Positions 41,315 to 51,252 of a stretch of DNA of 64,000 bases are shown here, piece by piece. Position 1 is the stretch's first letter. Every line of letters begins with the position of its first letter. The stretch covers positions 744,001-808,000 of the forward strand of contig CBDDKS010000006.1 of the NCBI GenBank assembly GCA_965230335.1, given 5' to 3'. A model generated the notes under the pieces. That model was not told where the DNA came from and made no database searches. It was given only the letters and a program-made list of their open reading frames with translations. The DNA comes from CBDDKS01 sp965230335. Lineage in GTDB: Bacteria; Pseudomonadota; Gammaproteobacteria; Enterobacterales; Kangiellaceae. The translations under genes and the position numbers were made by a program.

Positions 41315-41773
41315 TTAGGTTATCACTTCTTCAAAGATCCTATAAACACTCTTTTGCATACCCATTGATGTATAAGTCTTTTGAGCCGTTTCATTATCTT
41401 GTTCAACATACAATCTGAAACCACAAATATTGGATTCTTCAGATGCTAGTAATTTTGTATGATTATATAAATTACGATAAATACCCTGTCGACGATAATG
41501 GGGATCAACATATACACTTTGTATCCACCAAAATAATCCGTTACGCCAATCACTCCATTCATTAGTAATCATTAAAGCACCTACGATTTTTGAATCCACT
41601 TCTGCGACTAAATAAAAACCCAATGTCCTATTGTTCAACAGTGTCGTAACACCTTTTAATACAACATCATGTTCCAGAATTTTATTTTCTGTTTCAAGTG
41701 CCATGGCACAATTAAATGTGACAAGGGTTTCTATATCACCTTTTTCAGCATGACGAATCTTTATTTCACCCAA
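41315..41773 (-). CDS. GNAT family N-acetyltransferase
   Basis: 152 residues, acetyl-CoA-dependent. GNAT core: IQSVYVDPHYRRQGIYRNLYNH (Q/RxxGxG/A loop), then CGFRLYVEQDNETAQKTYTSMGM. Substrate unknown. Starts three bases after the preceding small gene, so part of a three-gene operon. Confidence 0.9.
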   Translation of the reverse strand: MGEIKIRHAEKGDIETLVTFNCAMALETENKILEHDVVLKGVTTLLNNRTLGFYLVAEVDSKIVGALMITNEWSDWRNGLFWWIQSVYVDPHYRRQGIYRNLYNHTKLLASEESNICGFRLYVEQDNETAQKTYTSMGMQKSVYRIFEEVIT

Positions 41774-41776
41774 TTT

Positions 41777-42031
41777 TTAGCGCCTTACTATTTCTCTCAA
41801 TCCGAAAATAATATTGCCACTTCTGCCTTTTGAGACAACCACTATTTCTTTCTCCATAAATTCGGCCAATAGAGTATCGACCTTTTTGGGAGTCAGATTG
41901 GTTACCTTAATGATTCTGTCTCTTGTTCGCCATCGATACTTCTCATGTGACAATGCCAGTAAAACTTTACGTTCATCTTCTGAGTACAAAGGCAAATTAC
42001 TCATCCAACTTAATCCACTACGATAAGCCAT
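41777..42031 (-). CDS. Small winged-helix-like protein
   Basis: 84 residues. Helix pattern EDERKVLLALSHEKYRW / RDRIIKVTNLTPKKVDTLLAEFM followed by beta strands IVVVSKGRSGNIIFGL looks like a compact winged helix-turn-helix. Not matched to a known family. Start overlaps the previous stop by one base. Confidence 0.65.
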   Translation of the reverse strand: MAYRSGLSWMSNLPLYSEDERKVLLALSHEKYRWRTRDRIIKVTNLTPKKVDTLLAEFMEKEIVVVSKGRSGNIIFGLREIVRR

Positions 42032-42426
42032 TATGCTTCCTCCACTTGCTTCATTGCATCAAAAAAGGCTTTTCTTTCCATTTCCAGAGGCTCTTCTTCC
42101 AAATCTTCATCATCTATCATTTCACTGTCATTATTGACCAATCGATTCAAAACAATTTGTACCAGCCGGGGATCTTCCCACCCCTGAATACGATCAAGCA
42201 ATGCCAAAGGCACCAAGTCTTTACTTTGTGCAATGAGCAATTGAGGGTTTCTAAAAAACATTAATACTAATGCCATTAATACTAAAAACAGAGATACCGT
42301 ACAAAATATGACAATATCCTTACCATCAACTTCAGTAGATAGCCCAGCAATGATACCCAGTGCAGCTTCTGTAAATGCCATACATCCTCCTAAAAACCAC
42401 AGCACACCTTTTCCAGAATCATTCAT
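42031..42426 (-). CDS. Small two-helix membrane protein
   Basis: 131 residues: two membrane helices (VLWFLGGCMAFTEAALGII and DIVIFCTVSLFLVLMALVLM), then a cytoplasmic acidic helical tail (DDEDLEEEPLEMERKAFF). Family not recognised. First gene of the unit with a winged-helix-like protein and a GNAT, suggesting a regulated membrane function. Confidence 0.65.
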   Translation of the reverse strand: MNDSGKGVLWFLGGCMAFTEAALGIIAGLSTEVDGKDIVIFCTVSLFLVLMALVLMFFRNPQLLIAQSKDLVPLALLDRIQGWEDPRLVQIVLNRLVNNDSEMIDDEDLEEEPLEMERKAFFDAMKQVEEA

Positions 42427-42532
42427 CGACTTGCATCTCTATTGTATTCTAAACATCAATACATTCTATATAAAAAATAGCATGAAAAGCTACTAAAATA
42501 AGATGCCCTATTATGTAAGATTTATCTTTAAC

Positions 42533-43207
42533 TTACTGTTGCCTTAATCTTTGCCAGTCTTCATCATCTATTTCCGCTTTTTCATTTAAATTTGGATAAC
42601 GTAATCCATGCTTATCACAAAATACTTTCACTTCTTTATGCATCCATTCAAAGATTAATTGTTGAGACACCTCATTCGATACTTTTTGAGTATCATAAAA
42701 GCCTTTTTCCTGACGTTGTCGCTGCATTTCATACAAAATTAATGCAGCAGCGACAGAAACATTTAATGATTGCACCATACCTAACATAGGAATTAATATA
42801 TGTTCATCAGCCATCTCTGCGGTCTCATGACTCACGCCTGTTTTCTCTGCTCCCACTAAAAGACAACAAGGCTGTGTATAGTCTACTTTTTTATAATCAA
42901 TCGCTTTATCGGAAAAATGTGCCGCAAATACTTTCATGCCTTTCGATCGAATGGTCTGAATACCACTGGAAATGTCAGAGTGTAAATGTGTTTTCACCCA
43001 ACGATGACTGCCCATCGCCGTTCCACCGCATTGTCGCAGTGATTTTTCCGGAAACACAGCATGCACTTCTCCTATACCCACTGCATCACAAGTTCGAATA
43101 ATCGCGGCAAGATTATGGGGTTTATGAACCTGCTCCATAAGTATCGTAACATCCGGCTGTCGATGAGCAATTAATTGTTGTATTCGTGCAAGGCGTTGCT
43201 CATTCAA
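42533..43207 (-). CDS. trmH: tRNA (guanosine(18)-2'-O)-methyltransferase TrmH
   Basis: SpoU-class enzyme methylating G18 in the tRNA D-loop. 224 residues; VHKPHNLAAIIRTCDAVGIGEVHAV and LLVGAEKTGVS, then PMLGMVQSLNVSVAAALILYEM are the knot motifs. Downstream of spoT-ridA, as in E. coli (spoT-trmH). Confidence 0.96.
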   Translation of the reverse strand: MNEQRLARIQQLIAHRQPDVTILMEQVHKPHNLAAIIRTCDAVGIGEVHAVFPEKSLRQCGGTAMGSHRWVKTHLHSDISSGIQTIRSKGMKVFAAHFSDKAIDYKKVDYTQPCCLLVGAEKTGVSHETAEMADEHILIPMLGMVQSLNVSVAAALILYEMQRQRQEKGFYDTQKVSNEVSQQLIFEWMHKEVKVFCDKHGLRYPNLNEKAEIDDEDWQRLRQQ

Positions 43208-43233
43208 AATAACAAGCTCCTAAAGATATCCTA

Positions 43234-43617
43234 TTATTTTTCCAAAACTAATATGGCATCCATTTCAACCATAGCGCCTTTGGGTAATTCAGAAACACCT
43301 ATTGCTGCTCTTGCAGGATAAGGTTCTGTAATATATTCAGCCATAATTTGATTCAATAAAGGAAAGTTTGATAAGTCAGTCAAAAAAATATTTAATTTAA
43401 CAATATGGGATAGATCGCCACCTGAAGCATGAGCCACAGCCCTTAAATTTTTAAACACTTGATGTATTTGAAGCTCTATCCCATCAACTAAAGCCATTGA
43501 GCTTGGTTCAAGGGGAATTTGTCCCGATAAATAAACCGTATTATCTACTTTCACCGCTTGAGAATAAGTACCTATTGCTGCTGGCGCATTATCAGTATTG
43601 ATAATTTCTTTACTCAT
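43234..43617 (-). CDS. ridA: RidA family reactive intermediate deaminase
   Basis: 127 residues, standard for RidA/YjgF. Hydrolyses 2-aminoacrylate and similar imines. Signature AAIGTYSQAVKVDNTVYLSGQIPL and the C-terminal RAAIGVSELPKGAMVEMDAI with the key Arg and Glu. Placed 14 bp downstream of spoT. Confidence 0.96.
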   Translation of the reverse strand: MSKEIINTDNAPAAIGTYSQAVKVDNTVYLSGQIPLEPSSMALVDGIELQIHQVFKNLRAVAHASGGDLSHIVKLNIFLTDLSNFPLLNQIMAEYITEPYPARAAIGVSELPKGAMVEMDAILVLEK

Positions 43618-43631
43618 GATTTCTTCTCACA

Positions 43632-45785
43632 CTATTTAAGACGTTGAATACGGTTAACAAATGAATACTTTCTGATTCTTTTAATAATATTAGCCAGATG
43701 GATACGATCTTTGACAGCCACCAAAAAGACCATCACATGATTTGAATCATCATCATTTTGTAATTGAATATTTTGAATGTTGGTTTGTGTATCTGCCATA
43801 ACTTTTGCGACATTGGCTAGAACACCGGTTAAGTTCAATGTTTCAATTTGCAATTCAGCAGAAAAAACACCTTGAGGATCACTTTCCCATTCAACAGAAA
43901 GAAACTGATCTTCCTGCTCTTTACGATTGACATTTTTACACTCAGCACGATGTACAATCAATCCACTGCCACTGCTTACAAAACCAACAATAGGATCACC
44001 AGGTATTGGGTAACAACATTTTGCCAAAGTAACCAACATGCCTTCTGTACCATGAATAGCCAGAGGTTCTGTATTCGTGTGTTCAGCAACATCATCGGTA
44101 TTTTCTGGCAGTAATCTATGTGCAACAACAACACTGGCCAATTTGCCAAAACCAATTTCTGCCAATACATCATCAAATGTTTTTTGTTTACTCTGTTGAC
44201 TGACTTTTAATTTCATGTCATCAGAAACATCATCCAATGATCGCTGACCCAATACTTTTTGTAATAAACGAGCACCCAAATTGATGGCTTCATCCCGTCG
44301 CAAATTCTTTAAATAGTGGCGTATGTTCGCTCTTGCTTTCCCGGTAACCACAAAGCCCAGCCATGAAGGGGCAGGTCTGGCACCAGGCGCCGTGATAATC
44401 TCTACGGTTTCACCATTACGCAATTCACTAGACAGCGAACGTCTTTGTCGATTAATTTTGCAAGCAATGCAACTGTTACCAACATCTGTATGAATCGCAT
44501 AAGCAAAATCAACGGGGGTTGCCCCCAAAGGTAACTCAATGATAGAACCATTCGGTGTAAAAACAAATACCTCATTGGGAAACAAATCAACTTTGACGCT
44601 TTCAATAAACTCAATGGGATCAAGTGTTTGATTTTGCAACTCCATTAAATTACGCATCCAGTCTCTGGCTTTGATTTCGGCTGGATTTCCAGCTTGAGAA
44701 CTTTTATATAACCAATGCGCCGCTACACCATTTTCGGCCATTTGCTCCATTGTTTCAGTACGAATCTGCATTTCCACATGCAAACCATGAGGGCCTTTTA
44801 ATGTTGTATGCAGTGATTGATAACCATTAGCTTTTGGAATAGCAATATAATCTTTAAATCGACCTGGAACAGGTAAATAAAGACTATGCAACTGTCCTAA
44901 AATTCGATAGCAGTCATCTTCATTTTCAGTCACCACACGAAAACCATAAACATCCATAATTTCAGAAAAGGGCGTTTTCTTTGAACGCATTTTTTTATAA
45001 ATACTAAACAGCTCCTTTTCACGACCAAACACACGGGCTCTTAATCCACTCTCATCTAATTTTTTCTGTACGGACTCTAAAATCGTATTAATAATCTCTT
45101 TACGATTCCCTCTAGCTTTCAATACAGATTCTTTTAATACCCGATAACGCATAGGATAGAGTGAAGCAAAGCCCAAATCCTCCAATTCCACCCGTGTAGA
45201 ATACATACCTATACGTAATGCAATAGGCGCATAAATCTCTAGGGTTTCCTTGGCAATTCGACGCCGTCTTTCAGCATTTAAGGCGCCCAGCGTTCTCATA
45301 TTATGCAAGCGATCAGACAATTTAATCAAAATGACCCGGATATCCTTTGTCATGGCCATCATCATTTTTCTAAAATTTTCTGCCTGAGCTTCTGCCTTGG
45401 TACGAAATTTAATTTGAGTCAGCTTACTCACACCTTCAACTAACTCAGCAACCTGTTCACCAAAAGCGGTTTTCAGATCTTCTTTGGTAACATCACAATC
45501 TTCAATCACATCATGCAACAAGGTTGCCATAATGCTTTGAGGATCCAGGTGATAATCAGCCAGGATTTTGGCTGCAGCAACCGGATGTGTAATGTAAGGT
45601 TCTCCAGATGAGCGTTGTTGCCCTAAGTGAGCATCACGGGCAAATACGTAAGCACGTTCAATCTGATTAACCTGATCGTCATCCAGATAAGTTTGAAGTT
45701 GTTCTTTGAGTCCTGCAAACAAATACAAGTCAGGAAACTCCAGAATAGAAATAAGCCAATATCTTAGAGCATCATCATAAAACAT
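43632..45785 (-). CDS. spoT: Bifunctional (p)ppGpp synthetase/hydrolase SpoT
   Basis: Makes and degrades (p)ppGpp. 717 residues: HD hydrolase domain with HPVAAAKILADYH and LLHDVIEDCD intact, synthetase domain (YGFRVVTENEDDCYRILGQLH), TGS domain (VFVFTPNGSIIELPLGATPVDFAYAIHT), and a C-terminal ACT domain. Genes gmk, rpoZ, spoT, ridA and trmH run in the conserved order. Confidence 0.98.
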   Translation of the reverse strand: MFYDDALRYWLISILEFPDLYLFAGLKEQLQTYLDDDQVNQIERAYVFARDAHLGQQRSSGEPYITHPVAAAKILADYHLDPQSIMATLLHDVIEDCDVTKEDLKTAFGEQVAELVEGVSKLTQIKFRTKAEAQAENFRKMMMAMTKDIRVILIKLSDRLHNMRTLGALNAERRRRIAKETLEIYAPIALRIGMYSTRVELEDLGFASLYPMRYRVLKESVLKARGNRKEIINTILESVQKKLDESGLRARVFGREKELFSIYKKMRSKKTPFSEIMDVYGFRVVTENEDDCYRILGQLHSLYLPVPGRFKDYIAIPKANGYQSLHTTLKGPHGLHVEMQIRTETMEQMAENGVAAHWLYKSSQAGNPAEIKARDWMRNLMELQNQTLDPIEFIESVKVDLFPNEVFVFTPNGSIIELPLGATPVDFAYAIHTDVGNSCIACKINRQRRSLSSELRNGETVEIITAPGARPAPSWLGFVVTGKARANIRHYLKNLRRDEAINLGARLLQKVLGQRSLDDVSDDMKLKVSQQSKQKTFDDVLAEIGFGKLASVVVAHRLLPENTDDVAEHTNTEPLAIHGTEGMLVTLAKCCYPIPGDPIVGFVSSGSGLIVHRAECKNVNRKEQEDQFLSVEWESDPQGVFSAELQIETLNLTGVLANVAKVMADTQTNIQNIQLQNDDDSNHVMVFLVAVKDRIHLANIIKRIRKYSFVNRIQRLK

Positions 45786-45886
45786 GATATGCCCTAAATG
45801 ACTTATAAAATTACTTTATATTTAAAATAGTAAAACACCGGAGCGGTATCGACAACACCCCTTTGCTATTTAATGAAAAAAAAAGA

Positions 45887-46141
45887 TTATTCCATCATTG
45901 ATGAGTCCATGAACTCAAGCTCTTCTTCAGGAGCCTGACCCATCCTGTCTACATTACCTTTATTCACCAAGCCTTCCTCGATTTCACGTAATGCAATCAC
46001 GGTTGGTTTATCATTATCCCAGGAAACCATAGGATCTTTACCGCCCGTTGCAATTTGTCTTGCACGCTTGGAAGCCAGCATGACCAAATCAAAGCGATTA
46101 CCTACCTTATCGACTGCATCTTGAACAGTTACTCGAGCCAT
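45887..46141 (-). CDS. rpoZ: RNA polymerase omega subunit
   Basis: 84 residues, usual length. MARVTVQDAVDKVGNRFDLVMLASKRARQ is the classical start. Stabilises beta'; also needed for ppGpp binding to polymerase, which fits its place before spoT. Confidence 0.98.
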   Translation of the reverse strand: MARVTVQDAVDKVGNRFDLVMLASKRARQIATGGKDPMVSWDNDKPTVIALREIEEGLVNKGNVDRMGQAPEEELEFMDSSMME

Positions 46142-46317
46142 TATTTACACCTTCAATACAGATTATTAAATGTTTATTTATAAAAAATCGGATTATTTTA
46201 CATAACCAACGAACAGAATCGTCTATCATGGTTCATAACTCAATAGATATAACTTATTGATAATTCTACAGTAAAACTAAAATCACGAAAAAAATTGCAA
46301 CAATCGACCATTTTACC

Positions 46318-46947
46318 CTAATTTTGGCTTTTCGACAAAAGTGCTTGCAATAATGGCTTATTGACCAGTTTCTGTACATCACAGCGTAAGCGCTGCGCAA
46401 TCACAATAGTACAAAACTCATCAACAGCCTGTGAAAAATCATCATTGATGACCAAATAATCATATTCATCATAATGAGACATTTCGAGTTGTGCGGCTGA
46501 CATACGTTTTTCAATGATTTCCAGCTTATCCTGCGCTCTCCCATGCAGGCGTTCCTCTAATGCCTGTTGCGATGGTGGCAAAATAAAAACACTGATGCAA
46601 TCAGGCAGTTGCTGCCGAATTTGCCGTGCACCTTGCCAGTCTATCTCTAAAATAATGTCAATACCTGCTTTTAACTGAGATGCCACCCATTGCTTGGAAG
46701 TACCATAAAAATTCTCGAATACCTGAGCATGCTCCAAAAATGCCTGTTCTTGAATCATCTGACTAAACTCAGCTTCTGTTATAAAATGATAATCTTTTCC
46801 ATTTTCTTCTCCCTCTCTTTGTAAGCGGGTTGTATGAGAAACAGATATTTGAATATCTGATAATTGCTTCAGTGCTGATTTTAATAAAGAAGTCTTACCG
46901 GCACCTGATGGTGCAGAAACAATATAAAGACTACCGGGATTATTCAT
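46318..46947 (-). CDS. gmk: Guanylate kinase
   Basis: 209 residues. P-loop SAPSGAGKTSLL, then HTTRLQREGEENGKDYHFI and ILEIDWQGARQI. Phosphorylates GMP to GDP. Member of the gmk-rpoZ-spoT block. Confidence 0.98.
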   Translation of the reverse strand: MNNPGSLYIVSAPSGAGKTSLLKSALKQLSDIQISVSHTTRLQREGEENGKDYHFITEAEFSQMIQEQAFLEHAQVFENFYGTSKQWVASQLKAGIDIILEIDWQGARQIRQQLPDCISVFILPPSQQALEERLHGRAQDKLEIIEKRMSAAQLEMSHYDEYDYLVINDDFSQAVDEFCTIVIAQRLRCDVQKLVNKPLLQALLSKSQN

Positions 46948-47115
46948 AATTTATAGCCTTAAAAACTCAACTATTTCAGCAAGTTAGGTACAACAATAGA
47001 GGCGGAATGATTATTCTCTGCTAACACTATTGCAACTTAAAAAACCACACATATAGGTATAGTTGAAACAAGAGTATTTGTCTTATTCATTAACCGATTC
47101 TAATTATACCCAATC

Positions 47116-47988
47116 CTATTCTATATTTTGTATCTGTTCCCTCATTTGTTCAATTAAAACCTTTATCTCAACCGAAGCCTTTGTTGTCACAGTGGAAATT
47201 GACTTAGATCCTAACGTATTCGCTTCTCTGTTTAACTCCTGCATCAAAAAGTCCAATCGCCTGCCGATAACCCCTCCAGACTGAAGCAATCTGGAAACTT
47301 CCTGACAATGCGTTTTTAATCTGTCCATTTCCTCATCGACATCAATTTTTTGAGCCAAAATCGCCATTTCCTGTTCAAGGCGATCAGTATCACAATTTTC
47401 TCGAATATCTTTAAGACGTTCATCCAAACGTTGCTTTTGCCAAGTCAATATGTCCGGCATCTGTTGTTGTACATAATCGACCTGTTCCTGTATTTTATTT
47501 AAACGAATTTCTAACATTTCAGAAATAGCGGTACCCTCCCGTTCACGAACAGCAATTAAATCACTTAATGTTTGTTCAAAAGATTCCAACAAATCCTTTT
47601 CCATCATCGAAGTATTCATTTCTGACGACTCCAATACACCAGGCCACTTCATGAGCACGCTCAAAGGCAATGATTGCTGTTCATCTTTATCAGTCAACTC
47701 CTGAATTTTTAAGTAAGCCTGTGACAATTGCTTGACCAGTGCCTGATTAACTTTTAATTCACTTCCTTCATCAGCACTCATATCTATTTTTAAAAAAACA
47801 TCCACTTTCCCACGACTTAAACGCTTTCTTAAACAGTCTCTTAATATGGCTTCACAATATCTCAGTGCCTCTGGCAATCGATACTGGGTTTCCAAAAAAC
47901 GCTGATTCACTGATTTTAACTCCCAATAGACAGTTCCCCAGTCTTTTTTAAATGTCTGTCTTGCAAATGCAGTCATACTTCTTATCAT
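47116..47988 (-). CDS. yicC: YicC family endoribonuclease-like protein
   Basis: 290 residues. Opens SMTAFARQTFKKDWGTVYWELKSVNQRFLE and ends with LDFLMQELNREANTLGSKSI, the family signature. YicC proteins are RNases implicated in sRNA turnover. Upstream of gmk, divergent from rph, the canonical order. Confidence 0.95.
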   Translation of the reverse strand: MIRSMTAFARQTFKKDWGTVYWELKSVNQRFLETQYRLPEALRYCEAILRDCLRKRLSRGKVDVFLKIDMSADEGSELKVNQALVKQLSQAYLKIQELTDKDEQQSLPLSVLMKWPGVLESSEMNTSMMEKDLLESFEQTLSDLIAVREREGTAISEMLEIRLNKIQEQVDYVQQQMPDILTWQKQRLDERLKDIRENCDTDRLEQEMAILAQKIDVDEEMDRLKTHCQEVSRLLQSGGVIGRRLDFLMQELNREANTLGSKSISTVTTKASVEIKVLIEQMREQIQNIE

Positions 47989-48146
47989 TCAGGCACCTAT
48001 TTTATATGTTTAATTAATCACCATTTTATACTTGTTCTGCACGAAGATACATCACTTCCTTGAATGACTGAAACCTGTATCTTCAAGTAGCATAGGTATA
48101 TAATATAATTTTTCTTGATAACCTATTTAAGCACTAGGAGATAGCC

Positions 48147-48866
48147 ATGCGGCCGAGCGGTAGAACTCCCAATCAATTACGCCCTGTAACCATCACACGT
48201 CATTTTACAAAACATGCTGAAGGCTCTGTATTGATAGAAATGGGGGATACTCAAGTATTATGTAATGCCTCTATTATTGAAGGTGTTCCTCGCTTTCTTA
48301 AAGGCAAATCTCAAGGTTGGTTAACCGCTGAATACGGTATGTTACCCAGATCAACACACAGCCGCTCCGATCGAGAAGCAGCACGCGGCAAACAAACCGG
48401 TCGTACACAAGAAATACAAAGGCTCATTGGACGCTCTTTGCGTGCAGCCGTTGATCTCTCTCTTTTAGGTGAAAATACCATTCATATTGATTGTGATGTT
48501 ATTCAGGCAGATGGGGGTACCCGAACCGCCTCTATCACTGGGAGTTACGTTGCTTTATCAGATGCAATTACTCACTTACTGAATAACAACAAGATCAAAG
48601 TCAATCCATTAAAAAATATGATTGCTGCTGTTTCTGTTGGTATTTTCGAAGGGACACCTGTGCTTGATCTGGATTATGCAGAAGACTCTAAAGCAGAGAC
48701 TGATTTAAATGTGATTATGGCGGAAGGTGATCGTTTTATTGAAATCCAGGGAACAGCTGAAGCCGAAGCTTTTTCTCAGGAAGAATTAATGTCTATGCTT
48801 GAACTTGCTAAATCAGGTATTCGTACTTTGTTTGATGAACAAAAAACAGCTTTAAACTCTATGTAA
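48147..48866 (+). CDS. rph: Ribonuclease PH
   Basis: Phosphorolytic 3'-5' exoribonuclease trimming tRNA. 239 residues, normal. MRPSGRTPNQLRPVTITRHF, RTQEIQRLIGRSLRAAVDL, IDCDVIQADGGTRTASITG are intact. SD AGGAG precedes the ATG. Confidence 0.98.
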   Translation: MRPSGRTPNQLRPVTITRHFTKHAEGSVLIEMGDTQVLCNASIIEGVPRFLKGKSQGWLTAEYGMLPRSTHSRSDREAARGKQTGRTQEIQRLIGRSLRAAVDLSLLGENTIHIDCDVIQADGGTRTASITGSYVALSDAITHLLNNNKIKVNPLKNMIAAVSVGIFEGTPVLDLDYAEDSKAETDLNVIMAEGDRFIEIQGTAEAEAFSQEELMSMLELAKSGIRTLFDEQKTALNSM

Positions 48867-48878
48867 CCTTAATCCCTT

Positions 48879-48907
48879 GTGTCTCTAAAACCATGCTGCA
48901 GAGACAC
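48879..48907. terminator. Hairpin between convergent rph and csrA-like genes
   Basis: GTGTCTCT (48879-48886) pairs with AGAGACAC (48900-48907). No strong T run; bidirectional end signal is likely. Confidence 0.55.
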
Positions 48908-48932
48908 CCCTAACCTTGTAGAAACGTATTAA

Positions 48933-49406
48933 CTATGCCTTTTCGTGAGAAGGCTCCACTTCAATAGCAACGAGGCCCCGATCGTTTTCTATGACTTTAA
49001 ACTGAACATCCATACCATGATATAAATCATCAAAATACAAATTCAATAAATCGGTGTAGTGAAAAAATATATTGTCTTCGATAAGGGGAACATATATAAA
49101 CCCATAGCCTTTATCAAATAACTTTTCAACATAACCCTTGTGTAAACAATCTTCATCCACATCGGTACCCACCTGTTTTTCCTCTGGTAATGGACCTTCC
49201 ACAAACTCCCTTTGCTCTCCCATATTAGGTTGAGTCTGACCACCATCTCTCAAGCGTTGCATATAAAACTCTTCACGCTCAACTTCAACCGTAGGAGGTG
49301 CTTTGACACCCAAGGTAACCTGGTTACCTACCACATCTAAAACAGTGATAACCACCTCATCGCCTATGACTAATGATTCACCACTTCTTCGATATAAATT
49401 TAACAT
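48933..49406 (-). CDS. CsrA-cold shock domain fusion protein
   Basis: 157 residues. Residues 1-56 are a complete CsrA: MLNLYRRSGESLVIGD, NQVTLGVKAPPTVEVEREEFY, with the RNA-contact residues Leu4 and Arg44 at their normal positions. A 35-residue linker follows. Residues 90-155 read as a cold shock domain: KGYVEKLFDKGYGFI (RNP1 KGYGFI at 99-104), NIFFHYTDL (RNP2-like, 112-117) and VQFKVIENDRGLVAIEV. So one protein carries two RNA-binding folds. CsrA dimerises, giving two CSDs per dimer. I do not know of a described family with this order; the gene stands alone, facing rph. Confidence 0.88.
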   Translation of the reverse strand: MLNLYRRSGESLVIGDEVVITVLDVVGNQVTLGVKAPPTVEVEREEFYMQRLRDGGQTQPNMGEQREFVEGPLPEEKQVGTDVDEDCLHKGYVEKLFDKGYGFIYVPLIEDNIFFHYTDLLNLYFDDLYHGMDVQFKVIENDRGLVAIEVEPSHEKA

Positions 49407-49621
49407 AACCTATCAACCAGTGTGTTATCTCTCTTAAACAATGTTTTACATCATAATGATGTTTATTATAACAACTAAAAAACCAAACTTCGTTATATTT
49501 ACAAAACACATAATTTTTAATACCTAAATATGCCAAATAGTCAAAACGTCTTAAATAATCATAGGGCACATTTAGGTATCACCTGTTAGTTCAAGTCCGA
49601 GCTTCATATGAATGTATCCAA

Positions 49622-50332
49622 CTATATAGATACACCCAACCGTCGAGCCACCTCTTCATAAGATTCAACAACGTTACCCAAATCTTGACGAAAACGATCT
49701 TTATCTAATTTTTTGCGTGTGTCTTTGTCCCAAATACGACATCCATCGGGTGTAAACTCATCACCTAAAACAACCTGGCCATTATATAAACCAAATTCAA
49801 TCTTATAATCAACCAATAGCATATTGGCATCCAGGAATGTTTGTTTCAGAATATCATTCACTTTAAAAGTAATCTCTTTCATTTGAGCAATATCACTATC
49901 ACTGGCCCAGTTAAAAGAACGTATATGATAATCATTAATCATGGGATCATGAAGTTCATCATTTTTAAGGAAAAATTCAAATGTTGGTGGCGTTAAATCG
50001 ATACCTTCCTCAATACCCAGTCTACGACAAATACTGCCTGCCGCAATATTTCTTACCACACACTCAATAGGAAACATGTTTAAATGCTTTACCAGAGATT
50101 CCTGATCATTCAAAACCTCTATAAAGTGCGTTGCTACACCTTCTTTCTCTAATAGCTGCATGATAAACGCATTGAAATGATTATTAACCATCCCTTTTCT
50201 ATCTAATTGATCCGTTTTTCCACCATCAAAAGCTGACGTATCATTTCGAAAATACAATACCAGGCAATCGTCTTTTTCTGTCTTGAATACTGATTTAGCC
50301 TTACCAGAATACAGTTCAGCTTGTTTTTTCAT
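49622..50332 (-). CDS. purC: Phosphoribosylaminoimidazole-succinocarboxamide synthase
   Basis: 236 residues. SAICAR synthetase, purine pathway. LYSGKAKSVFKTEKDDCLVLYFRNDTSAFDG, IECVVRNIAAGSICRR, DYKIEFGLYNGQVVLGDEFTPD. The bamC-MBL-purC order is conserved. Confidence 0.98.
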   Translation of the reverse strand: MKKQAELYSGKAKSVFKTEKDDCLVLYFRNDTSAFDGGKTDQLDRKGMVNNHFNAFIMQLLEKEGVATHFIEVLNDQESLVKHLNMFPIECVVRNIAAGSICRRLGIEEGIDLTPPTFEFFLKNDELHDPMINDYHIRSFNWASDSDIAQMKEITFKVNDILKQTFLDANMLLVDYKIEFGLYNGQVVLGDEFTPDGCRIWDKDTRKKLDKDRFRQDLGNVVESYEEVARRLGVSI

Positions 50333-50446
50333 GTTACTTACCTATCTCTTGTTTTTTCACCAATGGCGTATTTTATAATAAAACACCCATATATTATACC
50401 TATACTCACTATTTTAACTGAGCGGTATAAAGCTTATTAACATAGG

Positions 50447-51211
50447 TTAACAGACGGTTAACCAGGGAAATCCATTTAATTGATCCGCAATCTGATAACA
50501 AACACTCGAATCACCCAACTGTGTTTCCAGTAATTGAGATACAATTTGTGTTCGATTATTTTTCTCACTTAAATGCATTGCGACCACATGCTTTATCTGT
50601 TCTAAAGGTACTTGTTTTAATAATGATATCGCTTGTTGATTATTCAAGTGCCCAAAATGTCCTGAAACCCTATCTTTTAACTTTTTTGGGTAATCTCCAT
50701 ATTTCAACAAATTAGTATCATGATTGAATTCAAGTAATAAAATATCAATGGATGACATCATTTCCAGAATATGCGGTGTAATATGACCCAAATCAGTTAG
50801 GAGTGCTATGCGTCGATCCTCATGACTAAAAATAAACTGCACCGGCTCTCTGGCATCATGAGGCACACGAAATGGAAGTACTTGAATATCCCCTATAGTT
50901 AGTGCTTCATCTGCATGTAGAATATGATGATTATTCATCATTTCAAAACTTTTATGCAGCTGACATCCTCGTGTTAACCATACGGGTAACTGATAACGTT
51001 TTGCTAAAGCTCTTACGCCACTGGCATGATCGCTGTGTTCATGAGTGACTAAAATACCGGTTAAATCCTTTGGTCCCAATCCTTTTTCCAGCATCCGCCG
51101 ACTCAACTCTTTTAATCCAAATCCACAATCAACCAGAAGACAGGTGTTTTGTGTTGCAATGATAGTCGCATTACCTTTACTACCTGAACCTAAGGATGTA
51201 CAGCGAAGCAT
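50447..51211 (-). CDS. MBL fold metallohydrolase (YycJ/WalJ-like)
   Basis: 254 residues. Metal motif THEHSDHASG, opening LGSGSKGNATIIATQNTCLLVDCGFG, and LTDLGHIT. Related to a nuclease-like branch of the superfamily; substrate not established. Between bamC and purC; 41 bp after bamC. Confidence 0.9.
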   Translation of the reverse strand: MLRCTSLGSGSKGNATIIATQNTCLLVDCGFGLKELSRRMLEKGLGPKDLTGILVTHEHSDHASGVRALAKRYQLPVWLTRGCQLHKSFEMMNNHHILHADEALTIGDIQVLPFRVPHDAREPVQFIFSHEDRRIALLTDLGHITPHILEMMSSIDILLLEFNHDTNLLKYGDYPKKLKDRVSGHFGHLNNQQAISLLKQVPLEQIKHVVAMHLSEKNNRTQIVSQLLETQLGDSSVCYQIADQLNGFPWLTVC

Positions 51212-51252
51212 AAAATAGTGTCAGTTTTATAATAATTTTTAATGTAACGATC

